Below, in pieces: positions 9,034-17,606 of a DNA stretch of 64,000 bases (positions within the stretch are counted from its first letter, which is position 1; every line of letters begins with the position of its first letter). Below the pieces are notes generated by a model. The model did no database searches. It worked only from the letters and a program-made list of their open reading frames with translations, and was not told the origin of the DNA. The position numbers and the translations under genes are program-made. Source of the stretch: Haloferax mediterranei ATCC 33500 (lineage in GTDB: Archaea; Halobacteriota; Halobacteria; Halobacteriales; Haloferacaceae); contig NC_017941.2 in the NCBI RefSeq assembly GCF_000306765.2, forward strand, positions 2,294,001-2,358,000. The letters run 5' to 3'.

Positions 9034-9771
9034 ATGGACGAGGCGACGCGATTACGCCACATACTCGACGACCCGAGACGCCTCTTCGGCGACGACGACT
9101 TGCCGCCCACGACGAATCTGCCGCGGTGGCTCGCGCCCCTCCCGGAGTGGCTGGAAAATTTCGGACTCAATATCGCGTGGCTCGTCGTCGTCATCAACCT
9201 CGTCGGGACCGCGTTCGGGTTCTGGTACTACGGCTTCCAGTTCAGCATCGAACCGACGGTAATGTGGCCGCTCGTTCCCGATAGCCCCGTCGCTACGCTC
9301 TTTATCGCACTCTCACTCGCGTTCTGGAAACTCGGGCGGTCGAACGAGTATATCAACGCGCTCGCGTTCTTCGGCTGTCTCAAACTCGGGTTGTGGACGC
9401 CGTACGTGCTTCTCGTGTTCAAAAGCGACTTCTCGTATCTCCACTGGGCGATGTACAACTTCCTCTTTTGGAGCCACCTCGCCATGGTCGTCGAGGCGTT
9501 TCTCATCCAGCGCTACGCCCGGTTTCCCATCGGTGCCGTCCTCGTCGCGGTCGTCTGGTACGGTTTCAACGACCTCGTCGACTACTTCGTCCCCATCGTC
9601 GGGTCGGCGCACCACACGCTCATTCCCGCCGAACCAATCGTCGATGGCGTCGTCCAGCACGTCGCGCCAGCCCACGAACTCGCCGCCGCCGGTGCTGTCG
9701 TACTGACGTTCGCGGCGACGTTCCTCGCGCTTGCGACGCGGGTAGAGAAGGTCGAACACGGCGCGGTCTGA
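9034..9771 (+). CDS. DUF1405 integral membrane protein
   Basis: A 245-residue protein with about six hydrophobic segments after a soluble ~45-residue N-terminus. The sequence (LPEWLENFGLNIAWLVVVIN, then FWYYGFQF and WPLVPDSPVATLF) matches DUF1405, a family of unknown function found in archaea and Firmicutes. Several conserved aromatic and proline positions flank the segments. The start at 9034 is preferred over an in-frame ATG at 8988 because the upstream extension is not conserved-looking; this is not certain. It is divergent from pdxS. Confidence 0.85.
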   Translation: MDEATRLRHILDDPRRLFGDDDLPPTTNLPRWLAPLPEWLENFGLNIAWLVVVINLVGTAFGFWYYGFQFSIEPTVMWPLVPDSPVATLFIALSLAFWKLGRSNEYINALAFFGCLKLGLWTPYVLLVFKSDFSYLHWAMYNFLFWSHLAMVVEAFLIQRYARFPIGAVLVAVVWYGFNDLVDYFVPIVGSAHHTLIPAEPIVDGVVQHVAPAHELAAAGAVVLTFAATFLALATRVEKVEHGAV

Positions 9772-9821
9772 ATCACAAACGCAACACAGTTCGAATCGGC
9801 ACCAACCGGCCCGACGTGTAC

Positions 9822-9829
9822 GTTTTTAG
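9822..9829 (+). promoter_or_regulatory. Box A of the enolase-like gene
   Basis: GTTTTTAG is centred about 29 bases before the ATG at 9855, fitting a leaderless haloarchaeal promoter and supporting this start. Confidence 0.5.
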
Positions 9830-9854
9830 GCCTCCGAATCCAACTGCTCACTCG

Positions 9855-10910
9855 ATGACTCTTTTCGACCGCGTGGCTGACCTGCCGCTCACCGTCGAGT
9901 CTGTCACCCGCGACCGCTTCGAGAGCGACACGTCGAGTGACTTTCTCCGCAAGACAACGGTCTTCTCACTCTCCGGCGACGGCGACGTTGGCCGTGGCGA
10001 AGACGTAACGTACGACTCGGAGGACCACGACGCCCTCGCTGACGCGCCCGACGACGTGTTTGACCTTCAGGGGGCGTACGACTCCTTCGCCGACTTCTCC
10101 GCTGCTCTCGACGATGTGGACCTGTTCCCGACGAAGGGACCCGAACGCGAGACATCGGTGCACTACCGTCGCTGGGCGCTCGAATCCGCCGGACTCGACC
10201 TCGCGCTCCGACAGCACGGGACCGACCTCGCGGCGGCACTCGGTCGCGAGCGCGACCCGGTTCGGTTCGTGGTGAGCACGCGACTCGGCGACTCACCATC
10301 GGCCGACCGAATCGAGATGCTCCTCGACCGCGACCCCGACTGCGAGTTCAAACTGGACCCCACGTCGGCGTGGGACGACGACCTCGTGGCGACCCTCGCC
10401 GAGCGGGACTGTGTCCGCATCCTCGACCTCAAGGGCCAGTACAAGAACACCTCTGTCGATCAGGAAGCAGACCCTGCACTCTACGAGCGAATCATCTCGG
10501 GATTCCCCGACGCCGTGATAGAAGACCCCGAGTTCACCGACGAGACCCGACCGTTATTCGACGGCGAGAAATCGCGTGTTTCGTGGGACGCGCCGATTAC
10601 GGGCGTCGAGTCGGTCGAAGAACTCCCGTTCGAACCGTCGTGGCTCAATATCAAGCCTTCGCGGTTCGGGACCGTCGAGTCACTCTTCGAGACCATCGAG
10701 TACGCCGAGGCTCGCGGCATGTCCCTGTACGGCGGCGGCCAGTTCGAACTCGATGTGGGACGCGACCACATCCAACTGCTCGCGTCGGTGTTCTATCCGG
10801 ACGGCCCGAACGACGTAGCTCCTCGCGGCTACAATCTCCCGGACCCGCCGAGCGGACTTCCGCGGAGTCCGCTGACCCCGAGTAACGACCCGTCGGGTCT
10901 CGAGTTCTAA
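9855..10910 (+). CDS. Enolase-superfamily-like protein
   Basis: A 351-residue protein that resembles the enolase / mandelate-racemase superfamily in its barrel half. There is a run of strand-end motifs: CEFKLDPTSAWDD, VRILDLKGQYK, DAVIEDPEFTDE, SWDAPITG and WLNIKPSRFG. These would supply acidic metal ligands and a lysine. The typical capping domain is weakly recognisable. Haloarchaeal homologues are annotated only as enolase-like; a muconate-cycloisomerase or dipeptide-epimerase role is possible but not shown. It stands alone behind DUF1405 with its own box A. Confidence 0.75.
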   Translation: MTLFDRVADLPLTVESVTRDRFESDTSSDFLRKTTVFSLSGDGDVGRGEDVTYDSEDHDALADAPDDVFDLQGAYDSFADFSAALDDVDLFPTKGPERETSVHYRRWALESAGLDLALRQHGTDLAAALGRERDPVRFVVSTRLGDSPSADRIEMLLDRDPDCEFKLDPTSAWDDDLVATLAERDCVRILDLKGQYKNTSVDQEADPALYERIISGFPDAVIEDPEFTDETRPLFDGEKSRVSWDAPITGVESVEELPFEPSWLNIKPSRFGTVESLFETIEYAEARGMSLYGGGQFELDVGRDHIQLLASVFYPDGPNDVAPRGYNLPDPPSGLPRSPLTPSNDPSGLEF

Positions 10911-11078
10911 AGAGTACAGCGAGAGTTCCACGGACCACCTGACCGTGGTACTCTACACCGTCTGGACTGCTATCGGTGGTTGGTTGTGCGACACGTTGGC
11001 GGCCCCGCACACACCAGAGCAATACCGGTCTTCCCTCGTACCGTCTCGTTATTCCATCACCAGCGGCCGCGACCCGAA

Positions 11079-12037
11079 TCAACACCGCTGTTGAAAGCGG
11101 TTGGACGAGCCTGTCGGGACCGCGAGGCTAGACGCTACACGAACGGCGTCCTCGGCCGTCAGTTCGCCGATTTGAATCGGAACCGGGTCTAGATGAGTTG
11201 GGTCGTCGGTGGTTTGTGAGTACCATTCAAGATATTCCTTTTCGAGGTCAGTCAGCGGGCGACGCTGAACGATGTGCCCGTCCATCCGGACGACTATCCG
11301 TGCATTTTCGACCGAATCAGGGAGGAATGTCTGAAACGTGGGACCGAACAAGGACCGGATATACCGGTTCTCTTCTGTGGGTGCAGCTACTTCGTAGGCT
11401 TCCCCACGGGTCTGGATACTAATGTCGTCTGAGACGAGGTCGTTTCGTCCAATTGAACTCTCAAAACGGTGTTGGAGGTTTTTTGATGAGTTCCAATCCG
11501 GTTTTTCGAGTGTGACAGAGACCCTCCCGGACGGTTCGAGAAGGCGACGAACTCTTGTCACCGCCTCACGAACTGGTTGTGATTCAGCACTCACAATACC
11601 GACCTGCGTCTTTGTTGCAGAAAGCTCGGGGAGGGAAAGTGCTACACTCGCAGCGGCTTCGTGGAGTGCTTCGACACGTTGGACTAGGAGTGGTGTTTCC
11701 CAAGGCCAACTGGACGACCCATCGATATCAGAGAGCGAACCTCCGTCGGTTGTGTAGGTCTCAATCGAGAGAGTGGTCAGGCCCCATAATCGACGGTGGC
11801 AGTGGCAGTGTAGCCGCGTTCTTCGAGAGTCCTTTCGACATCCCTCGCTGCAGCTCCTTGATCGAATGGCACCTTAACGAGAGTAACCCGTGACTGTAGA
11901 GTTAAGACTGCAGACATACTGGAACAGGAAAGGGTTCGCCCCGAACCAGCCACACAACCAGCAAGGCTACTGGCTGTCAAGAGAGAGATGATCCTGAGAA
12001 TCCACCGCCGTGATGGCTTTTCCATATGCTTGCTCAT
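11079..12037 (-). pseudogene. Frameshifted Tat lipoprotein gene
   Basis: Two reading frames on this strand join into one protein of about 319 residues if one G is added to the GGGG run near 11780. The first part (start 12037) has a twin-arginine lipoprotein leader: SRRWIL, a hydrophobic core and the lipobox LAGC with Cys28. It reads TATATVDYGA and then hits TGA. The other frame continues without stop as GLTTLSIETYTTDGGSLSDI through to FQQRC at 11079. The function is not recognised; a domain around VKVPFDQGAAARDVERTLEE faintly recalls SecD-type extracytoplasmic modules, but that is weak. The break is either a real mutation or a homopolymer sequencing error. Confidence 0.75.
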
Positions 12038-12071
12038 AACTCAGCGATAGAAAGGTTCGGGTGGTCGCCGA

Positions 12072-12350
12072 CTACGTCTTGACGCCTGCCGCAATACCTC
12101 GTTCGAGTAATTCGACGAGAGATACCACTTCAGAATTCAACGATTCCTGTTCCGCTCCAGAGAGTGTCTTTATCCGCTTGATATGAGTGAACAGTCCGTT
12201 GAGTCGTTGCTTCGGGGAGAACATCTTTTGTGGCGCTTGTTTGCTTGAAAGCGTTCCGTCACTGAGACCGATAGCGACCGATTTCGGCTCCCGAAGCGAC
12301 TGATTTGTAATCGGCCGTACCGACCTGAGAGAGTGACGATTCTTTCTCAA
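12072..12350 (-). CDS. Small hypothetical protein
   Basis: A possible 92-residue basic protein of no recognised family, 25 bases downstream of the HFX_2341-type regulator on the same strand. The C-terminal half (LFTHIKRIKTLSGAEQESLN then VVSLVELLERGIAAGVKT) looks like two amphipathic helices. The N-terminal half is unusually rich in Arg, Ser and Gln for a haloarchaeal protein and could be non-coding, so the true start may be the internal Met of MFSPKQRLNGLF. Kept because of its operon-like position. Confidence 0.4.
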   Translation of the reverse strand: MRKNRHSLRSVRPITNQSLREPKSVAIGLSDGTLSSKQAPQKMFSPKQRLNGLFTHIKRIKTLSGAEQESLNSEVVSLVELLERGIAAGVKT

Positions 12351-12375
12351 TCGCCTCGAAAACGACAGATTCGAC

Positions 12376-13302
12376 TCACTCCTCGCTGTCCGCGTGGGCG
12401 CGGACCCACAACTCGCCGATACGGGAGAGTCGCGTCCGGTAGGACTTCCCTCGTTCTTCCTGCTCGATGTAGCCCTTCCCGCCGGGGCCGAGACGGTCCA
12501 CGTTGTAGATGACCTTCGAGCGGAAAGAATCGGTGTACTCCTCGTTCATCTCGCGGGCGAGCGCCTCCGCGAGTTCCGAGACGGACCCGAACTCGCCGTG
12601 TTCGCCGAGTTTGAACAGGATGACTTCCTCGAACGGCTTGACGTTGGAAAAGGAGGCGACGGGCAGTTCGACGATGTGCCGACCGTCGATTTCCTTCGCG
12701 CCGATGGTCGTCCCTCGCTCGTCGAATTCCGAGAGGAGGTCCGAGGCGACGTCGAGGCGTTCGCGGATTCGGTCGGCGTCGATTTCACCGGATTCGAGGA
12801 TATCCTCCAGCAGGTCGCGGCCGGTTCGGAGTTCCTCGGCGAGTTCGGTCTCCAGATACTTCTCGGGGGCCGTGTAGTAGGTGTGGATGCGGTCTCGGTC
12901 GGCCTGCCGTTCTACCATGATGGAGTGCGCGGCGGTTGCGAAGGCAAAGGAGACGGGCCGTGGCATCGCGCTCACGTTGACCCACACCTCACCCGGTTCC
13001 TCGTCGTCCCCGCGGAGTTCGTCGTCGGCGTCGAGTTCGGCGTTGATGAGGTCGTAGGCCTGCTCGAATGCGGCGTCGTAGTCGTACACGTCGTCGACGA
13101 TGACCTGCTCGGTCTCCGCGCCGAGGAGGTTCTGGAAGTCCTTGCCGAGTTTCCCCGACAGGTTCCGCGAGTACTCGACGTTCGCTTCGCTCCCGATAGC
13201 GCCTTCGAGGAGGATGACGCGGTCAACGTCCAACTGGTCGCGGATGAGTGGCGCGATGAGTCGGTCGTAGTCGAACCCGACGGGAACGATGTGCGTCTGC
13301 AT
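12376..13302 (-). CDS. HFX_2341 family transcriptional regulator (CARF-like plus winged helix)
   Basis: A 308-residue protein of the haloarchaeal HFX_2341/DUF6293 family. The N-terminal ~130 residues form a Rossmann-like module starting MQTHIVPVGFDYDRLIAPLI with a later NVSAMPRPVSFAFATAAHS stretch, the arrangement of CARF domains as in Csa3 regulators. A linker leads to a C-terminal winged helix (about residues 215-305: FEEVILFKLGEHGEFGSVSE, then SRIGELWV). CARF domains bind cyclic oligoadenylate or similar nucleotides, but no CRISPR or cas gene is present here, so the ligand and targets are open. A box A 25 bases upstream supports the start. Confidence 0.85.
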   Translation of the reverse strand: MQTHIVPVGFDYDRLIAPLIRDQLDVDRVILLEGAIGSEANVEYSRNLSGKLGKDFQNLLGAETEQVIVDDVYDYDAAFEQAYDLINAELDADDELRGDDEEPGEVWVNVSAMPRPVSFAFATAAHSIMVERQADRDRIHTYYTAPEKYLETELAEELRTGRDLLEDILESGEIDADRIRERLDVASDLLSEFDERGTTIGAKEIDGRHIVELPVASFSNVKPFEEVILFKLGEHGEFGSVSELAEALAREMNEEYTDSFRSKVIYNVDRLGPGGKGYIEQEERGKSYRTRLSRIGELWVRAHADSEE

Positions 13303-13323
13303 ACGCTATACTCCGTGGGAACG

Positions 13324-13330
13324 TTTATTA
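13324..13330 (-). promoter_or_regulatory. Box A of the HFX_2341-type regulator
   Basis: On the minus strand TAATAAA lies about 25 bases before the ATG at 13302, the normal position for a leaderless haloarchaeal promoter. Confidence 0.6.
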
Positions 13331-13534
13331 ATCCCCTCAAGTAGCATACCGTTCAATTGTACATTGCCCATGTTCGCACCTCTCCCGTCGCGGGCTTCAC
13401 AAGAACCGCAGGGCCGAATGTTATAATCGTTTGGCAGGTGAAGATAATTCTCCCCCTGAATCTCACCCTACGCCCCGGGGGCTGATGGGGGGTCTGTGGT
13501 TAGCGGGGCGATGAGTGAGAAACCCGTCGGGGAG

Positions 13535-14068
13535 TTACTTCCGCCCATTGTGCTTGTGGGGTCGGATTGGACAGGTGAACACCACGTCGGTTGGGATGAT
13601 GTCTACGTTAGTCGCGTTCTGAATGCGGCTGGCGCTGGTTAGATAGTCTCCATTTTGGTCTGTTCTGACCAAATCCTCCGGGGGTTTACCCCCTTCCTCC
13701 ACGACAAAATGAACGTGCCACTGAGCAGTGAACGAAGGTCCATCTAACGGAACGACGTGGTCGATATCAAATGGAAGTGGGGCTGGATGTGGGCTATGCT
13801 CACTTCCATCTACGCCCGTATCAGTCATGGGTTTGATTAACCAAAGCGGTCTGTGGGCCGCTTCGTTTCCTTCATTATCTTTACTCCCCGGGTGTGGCTC
13901 CGATTCCAGCATTTCAAAGAGGGTGTTCTGCCCCCACGCGAACGTGTCTTGTCGCCTATTATTCCCAGTATCGCCGGCGGTTGCTGTCCCTACAAGCGTG
14001 GTCCCCCCTGCTACACCTGCTCCGATTGTTTTCAGTACTGTTCGTCTGTCGAAAATATGGTCTGCCAT
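13535..14068 (-). CDS. Tat-exported protein of unknown function
   Basis: A 177-residue protein with a twin-arginine leader, FDRRTVLKTIGAGVAGGTTLVG, with likely cleavage after the TATA residues near position 30. There is no lipobox cysteine, so it is probably released or cell-surface associated. The mature part carries scattered His and Trp residues (AQWHVHFVVEEGG, CPIRPHKHNG), which might bind metal, and resembles no family I know. It lies next to a decayed integrase and has lower GC than its surroundings, which fits acquisition by transfer. Confidence 0.65.
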   Translation of the reverse strand: MADHIFDRRTVLKTIGAGVAGGTTLVGTATAGDTGNNRRQDTFAWGQNTLFEMLESEPHPGSKDNEGNEAAHRPLWLIKPMTDTGVDGSEHSPHPAPLPFDIDHVVPLDGPSFTAQWHVHFVVEEGGKPPEDLVRTDQNGDYLTSASRIQNATNVDIIPTDVVFTCPIRPHKHNGRK

Positions 14069-14129
14069 TGTTGGGACCCGTCACTGAATTCCGCGTGCAC
14101 CATGGTAGCTATAAGCTCCCTTCTTCATG

Positions 14130-14438
14130 TTAATCGTTGGCTATCAATAGGGGTAGAATTAGATGCTCTCGCTGAGATGGATGGTGCGTAGTCTTCTCCC
14201 TAACTGCTTGGCAATCATCCATGTCCCGACCATGGAGACAGTGACCCCCGTTGAGTTGACGGGGGTGAGTCCACCGATACCTGGTTTCTCGAATCGTAGA
14301 CTTAGAGATTCGTCCGAATTGGGTGGTTAGCAGTGGAATCACTCCGTGTTCGTCGGTCGCATCTTCGCGGTTGTGGTCGATGTAGTTGTAAAAAGGGCCA
14401 GACTGACGGGTGGCAAATGACGCTTCGAACGAGCCCAT
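14130..14438 (-). pseudogene. Integrase (tyrosine recombinase) fragment
   Basis: The 102-residue frame resembles the central part of haloarchaeal site-specific integrases: YIDHNREDATDEHG, then PLLTTQFGRISKSTIRETRY and the cysteine/histidine segment HCLHGRDMDDCQA, which in intact proteins reads CPHGRDPDDCEA. The active protein should continue with CPSSRSPH and the catalytic Arg-His-Arg-Tyr region; here that part is degraded to HHPSQREH and stops. The N-terminal DNA-binding half is absent. It is therefore a decayed trace of a mobile element, marking the 11-14.7 kb stretch as an integration site. Confidence 0.7.
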
Positions 14439-14488
14439 AGATGCTCACGAGGGAATGATTTTTTCGCTTACACTAGTTCAGGTCACCC

Positions 14489-14680
14489 ATGGAACGAAAC
14501 AAGGCACTCACAGTGTACATCATCCTCCCGTGTCTCCTGTTTGGTGCTGTCTTCGTGGCCGCACTCACGAAGCTCTCTACCAGCGTCAGTCTCATCCAAC
14601 TCCGCCTGTTGACGACCGCATTCGGTGTGGTCTTGACACTAATCGTCTACACGAAGAAAGACGAATTAGCGAAGCAGTAG
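14489..14680 (+). CDS. Small two-helix membrane protein
   Basis: A 63-residue protein with two hydrophobic helices (ALTVYIILPCLLFGAVFVAA and LLTTAFGVVLTLIVY) and charged ends (MERNK, KKDELAKQ). No family is recognised. The charge pattern suggests both termini are cytoplasmic. It lies just past the integrase remnant and may be part of the same acquired stretch or an independent small gene. Confidence 0.5.
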   Translation: MERNKALTVYIILPCLLFGAVFVAALTKLSTSVSLIQLRLLTTAFGVVLTLIVYTKKDELAKQ

Positions 14681-14734
14681 GCGTCTGCTCCACTGAGTGG
14701 GTTACCACGGGTTGGTTAGCGGCCATCAGCAACG

Positions 14735-15847
14735 TCAGTCGCGACCCCCTCGGCTACCAACCCACTCCCACACCACCCAAACCCCAACCCCGACCACAAA
14801 CGCCACTCCAAGATTCACCACGACCCCAACCACGCCCACACCAACCACGAACGCGTACCCCTCCGCCCGAACCAAACTCGTCCGACCCAACTGCACGCCG
14901 ATAATCGCCAGTACGACGCCGAGCATCGCCACGGGAAACGCGGCGACAACGTCCACGGCGAAGAGGGCGACGAGCACGTAGCCCACGCCGAGAACGACGT
15001 TCGCGCCCGCGGTTCGAGCGCCGAAGGCGTACTTTCCGGCGACGCCGCCGCTGCCGTGGCACATGGGGAAGCCGCCGAACGGGACGGCGACGAGGTTCAT
15101 CACACCCATGCTGGAGGCGAGTTCGTCGGCCGAGATATCGCGGTTGAAGTAGTCGGCCAAGAGGACTGAGGTTGCAAGCGCGGCGTTGCCGACGGTCATG
15201 GCCAACTGGGCACCCGCCGCCTCTAGTGCGGGCGCGGTGAATTCGACGGTTCTGAAGAGAGCAAAACTGCCTACGGACGGAAGCGTCGGCGACGGAATTC
15301 CGACGTGGAAGAGGGCGACCACACCGCCGACCGCGAGAACCGCGAGCGCGCTCAGGTTGCGGCGTCGGCCCACGACCGCGAGCAACGCGACGACGACCGC
15401 GAGACCGGCCAGTCGAAGGTCACCCAATCCGAGTCGGAGACCGGTCGTGAGCAGGACGAGGGCGACGCCGAACTGGACGCCGCGGACGACCGGGTCGCCG
15501 ATATACCGACTCACGCGACCCAGCGAGTTTGTCCGACCGATGCCGAGGAGGACGACGCCGAGAAGCACGCCCGCGAGGAGCGCCTCGCCCGCCGTGACCG
15601 ACTCCGCGAGGACGAGCGCGGCCAGCGCCTTCATCGGTTCGACCGACAGCGGGGCCGCGTAGTAGAGCCCCCACACGACCTGAAAGACGCCGAACCAGAC
15701 GAGAACGAGGGCCAACGAGAGGTCCGTCAGGCGGGCGACCGCAACGACAATTGGGAGGACCGTGACCGAATCACCCACCGCGCCGGTGAACTCGTTCCAC
15801 GCGAAATCGACTGCGAGCTTATCGCGGTACGGAAACGAGACTCCCAT
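14735..15847 (-). CDS. MOT1-like molybdate/sulfate transporter
   Basis: A 370-residue membrane protein with about ten hydrophobic segments. It has the paired motifs of the MFS_MOT1 (molybdate transporter) family within the SulP superfamily: NEFTGAVGDSVTVLPIVVAV near the start and VPFGGFPMCHGSGGVAGKY in the second half. The C-terminus is a low-complexity Gly/Val hydrophobic run ending in EWVGSRGGRD, and lacks the STAS domain of sulfate permeases. Molybdate uptake fits the presence of two MoeA paralogues elsewhere in the window, but sulfate is an alternative substrate. A 14-bp palindrome lies 45-58 bases upstream of the ATG. Confidence 0.85.
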   Translation of the reverse strand: MGVSFPYRDKLAVDFAWNEFTGAVGDSVTVLPIVVAVARLTDLSLALVLVWFGVFQVVWGLYYAAPLSVEPMKALAALVLAESVTAGEALLAGVLLGVVLLGIGRTNSLGRVSRYIGDPVVRGVQFGVALVLLTTGLRLGLGDLRLAGLAVVVALLAVVGRRRNLSALAVLAVGGVVALFHVGIPSPTLPSVGSFALFRTVEFTAPALEAAGAQLAMTVGNAALATSVLLADYFNRDISADELASSMGVMNLVAVPFGGFPMCHGSGGVAGKYAFGARTAGANVVLGVGYVLVALFAVDVVAAFPVAMLGVVLAIIGVQLGRTSLVRAEGYAFVVGVGVVGVVVNLGVAFVVGVGVWVVWEWVGSRGGRD

Positions 15848-15891
15848 CTCGAATCAGATTTCGTGGGAAAGCTGAAATGCATTTGCGTAAT

Positions 15892-15905
15892 TGTACCATG
15901 GTACA
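15892..15905. promoter_or_regulatory. Perfect 14-bp palindrome upstream of the MOT1-like gene
   Basis: TGTACCATGGTACA is a perfect palindrome 45-58 bases before the transporter start codon, just upstream of where box A should lie. This position suits an activator or a repressor site. It stands in a 250-base stretch that otherwise shows nothing coding. Confidence 0.6.
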
Positions 15906-16095
15906 TATTCGGTCGAGAGAAATCAGATATAGTTACGCACTGGTCAGACGCCGACACCAATCTCAGGGCCTGAAAGCCGTGCAATCACAGGTCGAACACG
16001 CCGAGACCGAAGAGAAATCGTCGCTTCATACGGATGCTATTCTCGACAGGCATGAAAAAATATCGACAAAATCAGGAGCGGCCGCGGGCGTCGGA

Positions 16096-16710
16096 TTACC
16101 GCGTCGGCAACAGCGCCGCCGACTCGACGATAGTCGCGAATTCCCCGTGTAGGTGCGCTAGCGCGGTCCGGTGCATCTCGTCGGCCGTGTACGACTGGCC
16201 GTCGTGTCCCTCGCGGTCGAACGTCGCCGTCGCGTCGGCGGGGAGATACACGTCGAAGCCGAGGTTTTCGGCCATCCGCGTCGTCGTCGAGACGCAGTGG
16301 TCGGTCGTGAGACCGCAGATGACGAGCGTGTCGTAGTCGCGCTCGCGGAGCCACGCTTCGAGGTCGGTGCCGATGAAGCCGCTGTTGACGTGTTTCGTGA
16401 ACGTCGGTTCGTCGCCGACGGGCTCGGATTCGGGTTTCCAGCCGAATCCCTCGCCGTCGCTTCGAAGGGGTGAGTCCGGTTCCGTGGAGTCGTGGCGGAC
16501 GTGGACGACCGGGCGGTCGGTCTCGCGCCACGCCGTGAGGAGGTCCGAAACGCGGGCTTCCATCCCGGGGTTGTTTCGGTCGCCCCACGCGGGGTCGTCG
16601 AAGCCGACCTGCATGTCGATACAGACGAGAGCGGTGTCGTCGGGAAGGTCGAGAACGGCGTCGGCCGGGAGTTCGAGCGTACGCGTCGGTGTGGCGTTAT
16701 CGTCGGTCAT
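16096..16710 (-). CDS. Isochorismatase-family cysteine hydrolase
   Basis: A 204-residue cysteine hydrolase of the isochorismatase/nicotinamidase fold. The catalytic triad is visible: Asp32 in [11 protein letters not shown], a lysine in FTKHVNSGF, and the nucleophilic cysteine in [15 protein letters not shown]. Family members cleave amides, enol ethers, ureas or peroxy compounds, so the substrate cannot be assigned from sequence. Its ATG overlaps the stop codon of the YqcI/YcgG gene by one base (TAATG), a strong sign of translational coupling and joint function. An in-frame upstream extension is rejected because it would lie inside that gene. Confidence 0.9.
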   Translation of the reverse strand: MTDDNATPTRTLELPADAVLDLPDDTALVCIDMQVGFDDPAWGDRNNPGMEARVSDLLTAWRETDRPVVHVRHDSTEPDSPLRSDGEGFGWKPESEPVGDEPTFTKHVNSGFIGTDLEAWLRERDYDTLVICGLTTDHCVSTTTRMAENLGFDVYLPADATATFDREGHDGQSYTADEMHRTALAHLHGEFATIVESAALLPTR

Positions 16711-17507
16711 TAGTCGTCCGCCGGAGCCACCGGCACTTTCGGGTGCTCGCGGGAGATTCGAATCGGGCACTCGTCGGGTGCTTGCGACTCGTCCGACGAG
16801 AACATGTACTGCGGCCACTCGCGGTCGCCCTCGACGCCCCAGTCACCGAGGTCGGCGTGGGGACAGACGCCGTCGTACTCCTCGATGCGGTTCTGGATGA
16901 CGTTGCGTGCTTTCTGTCCGGCCTCGGTGTCGGCGGTGATGCCGTCGAACAGCGCCCGTGGTTGGAACGTGATTTCGAGGCCCCACGGGCAGTAGCGACT
17001 CATCCGCTCGTCGTAGAAGGGAGCACGCGTCGTCGGGAACATCGGTTCGCCGCCGAAGGAGAACTCCCACTTCGGGTCGTCGGGGTCGGTCGGGATGCCC
17101 TCGGGCCACGGCTCCGGGTCGTTGACGTGGAGGAACTGGAGAATGTGCCAGAGGTGTTCGTGGTAGTCGGCTTCGGTCAACTCCTCCGCGGGTGGTTTGA
17201 AGAACGTGACGAGCGAACACTGCTCGGAGTACTCTCGGTACACGTCGATGTATTCGAGGAGGGTGTCCCGAAGCGCCAGCAGGGCGTCCTTGTCGGTCAT
17301 CGAATCGACGAACGTGTACAGCGCGTCGCCGTTTCGCTCGGAGTCGATGCCAAAGTAACACGGGAACGGCGCACCATCGTGGTCGCCGAGCATCGTCTCG
17401 CGGAACGTCTCGTAGTGCTGTTCCGCCCATTCGGGCAGGGTGCCGTCGTCGAGACGGCGACGAAGCACGTCCTGCTCCATGAGCACCTGGTGACCCGGCT
17501 CGTTCAT
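16710..17507 (-). CDS. YqcI/YcgG family protein (heme-dependent N-oxygenase-like)
   Basis: A 265-residue member of the YqcI/YcgG family (PF08892). Characterised members include heme enzymes that N-hydroxylate arginine derivatives, such as DcsA of cycloserine and GntA of guanitoxin synthesis. Family marks seen here are the early APFPCYFG (FPC motif, Cys50), a histidine-rich helix [16 protein letters not shown] that could supply heme ligands, [12 protein letters not shown], and [20 protein letters not shown]. It is coupled to the cysteine hydrolase downstream. The pair may oxidise and then hydrolyse a nitrogen-containing small molecule; this is inference. Confidence 0.85.
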   Translation of the reverse strand: MNEPGHQVLMEQDVLRRRLDDGTLPEWAEQHYETFRETMLGDHDGAPFPCYFGIDSERNGDALYTFVDSMTDKDALLALRDTLLEYIDVYREYSEQCSLVTFFKPPAEELTEADYHEHLWHILQFLHVNDPEPWPEGIPTDPDDPKWEFSFGGEPMFPTTRAPFYDERMSRYCPWGLEITFQPRALFDGITADTEAGQKARNVIQNRIEEYDGVCPHADLGDWGVEGDREWPQYMFSSDESQAPDECPIRISREHPKVPVAPADD

Positions 17508-17606
17508 GCGCGGGGGTTGGAGTGCGGAGGTTTGAGGGTTCGGGTTTGAGGGCCGAATGGCCCTCTCGAAACAAAACGGAGGGTCAATACGAGAGGAAGC
17601 GTCCGT

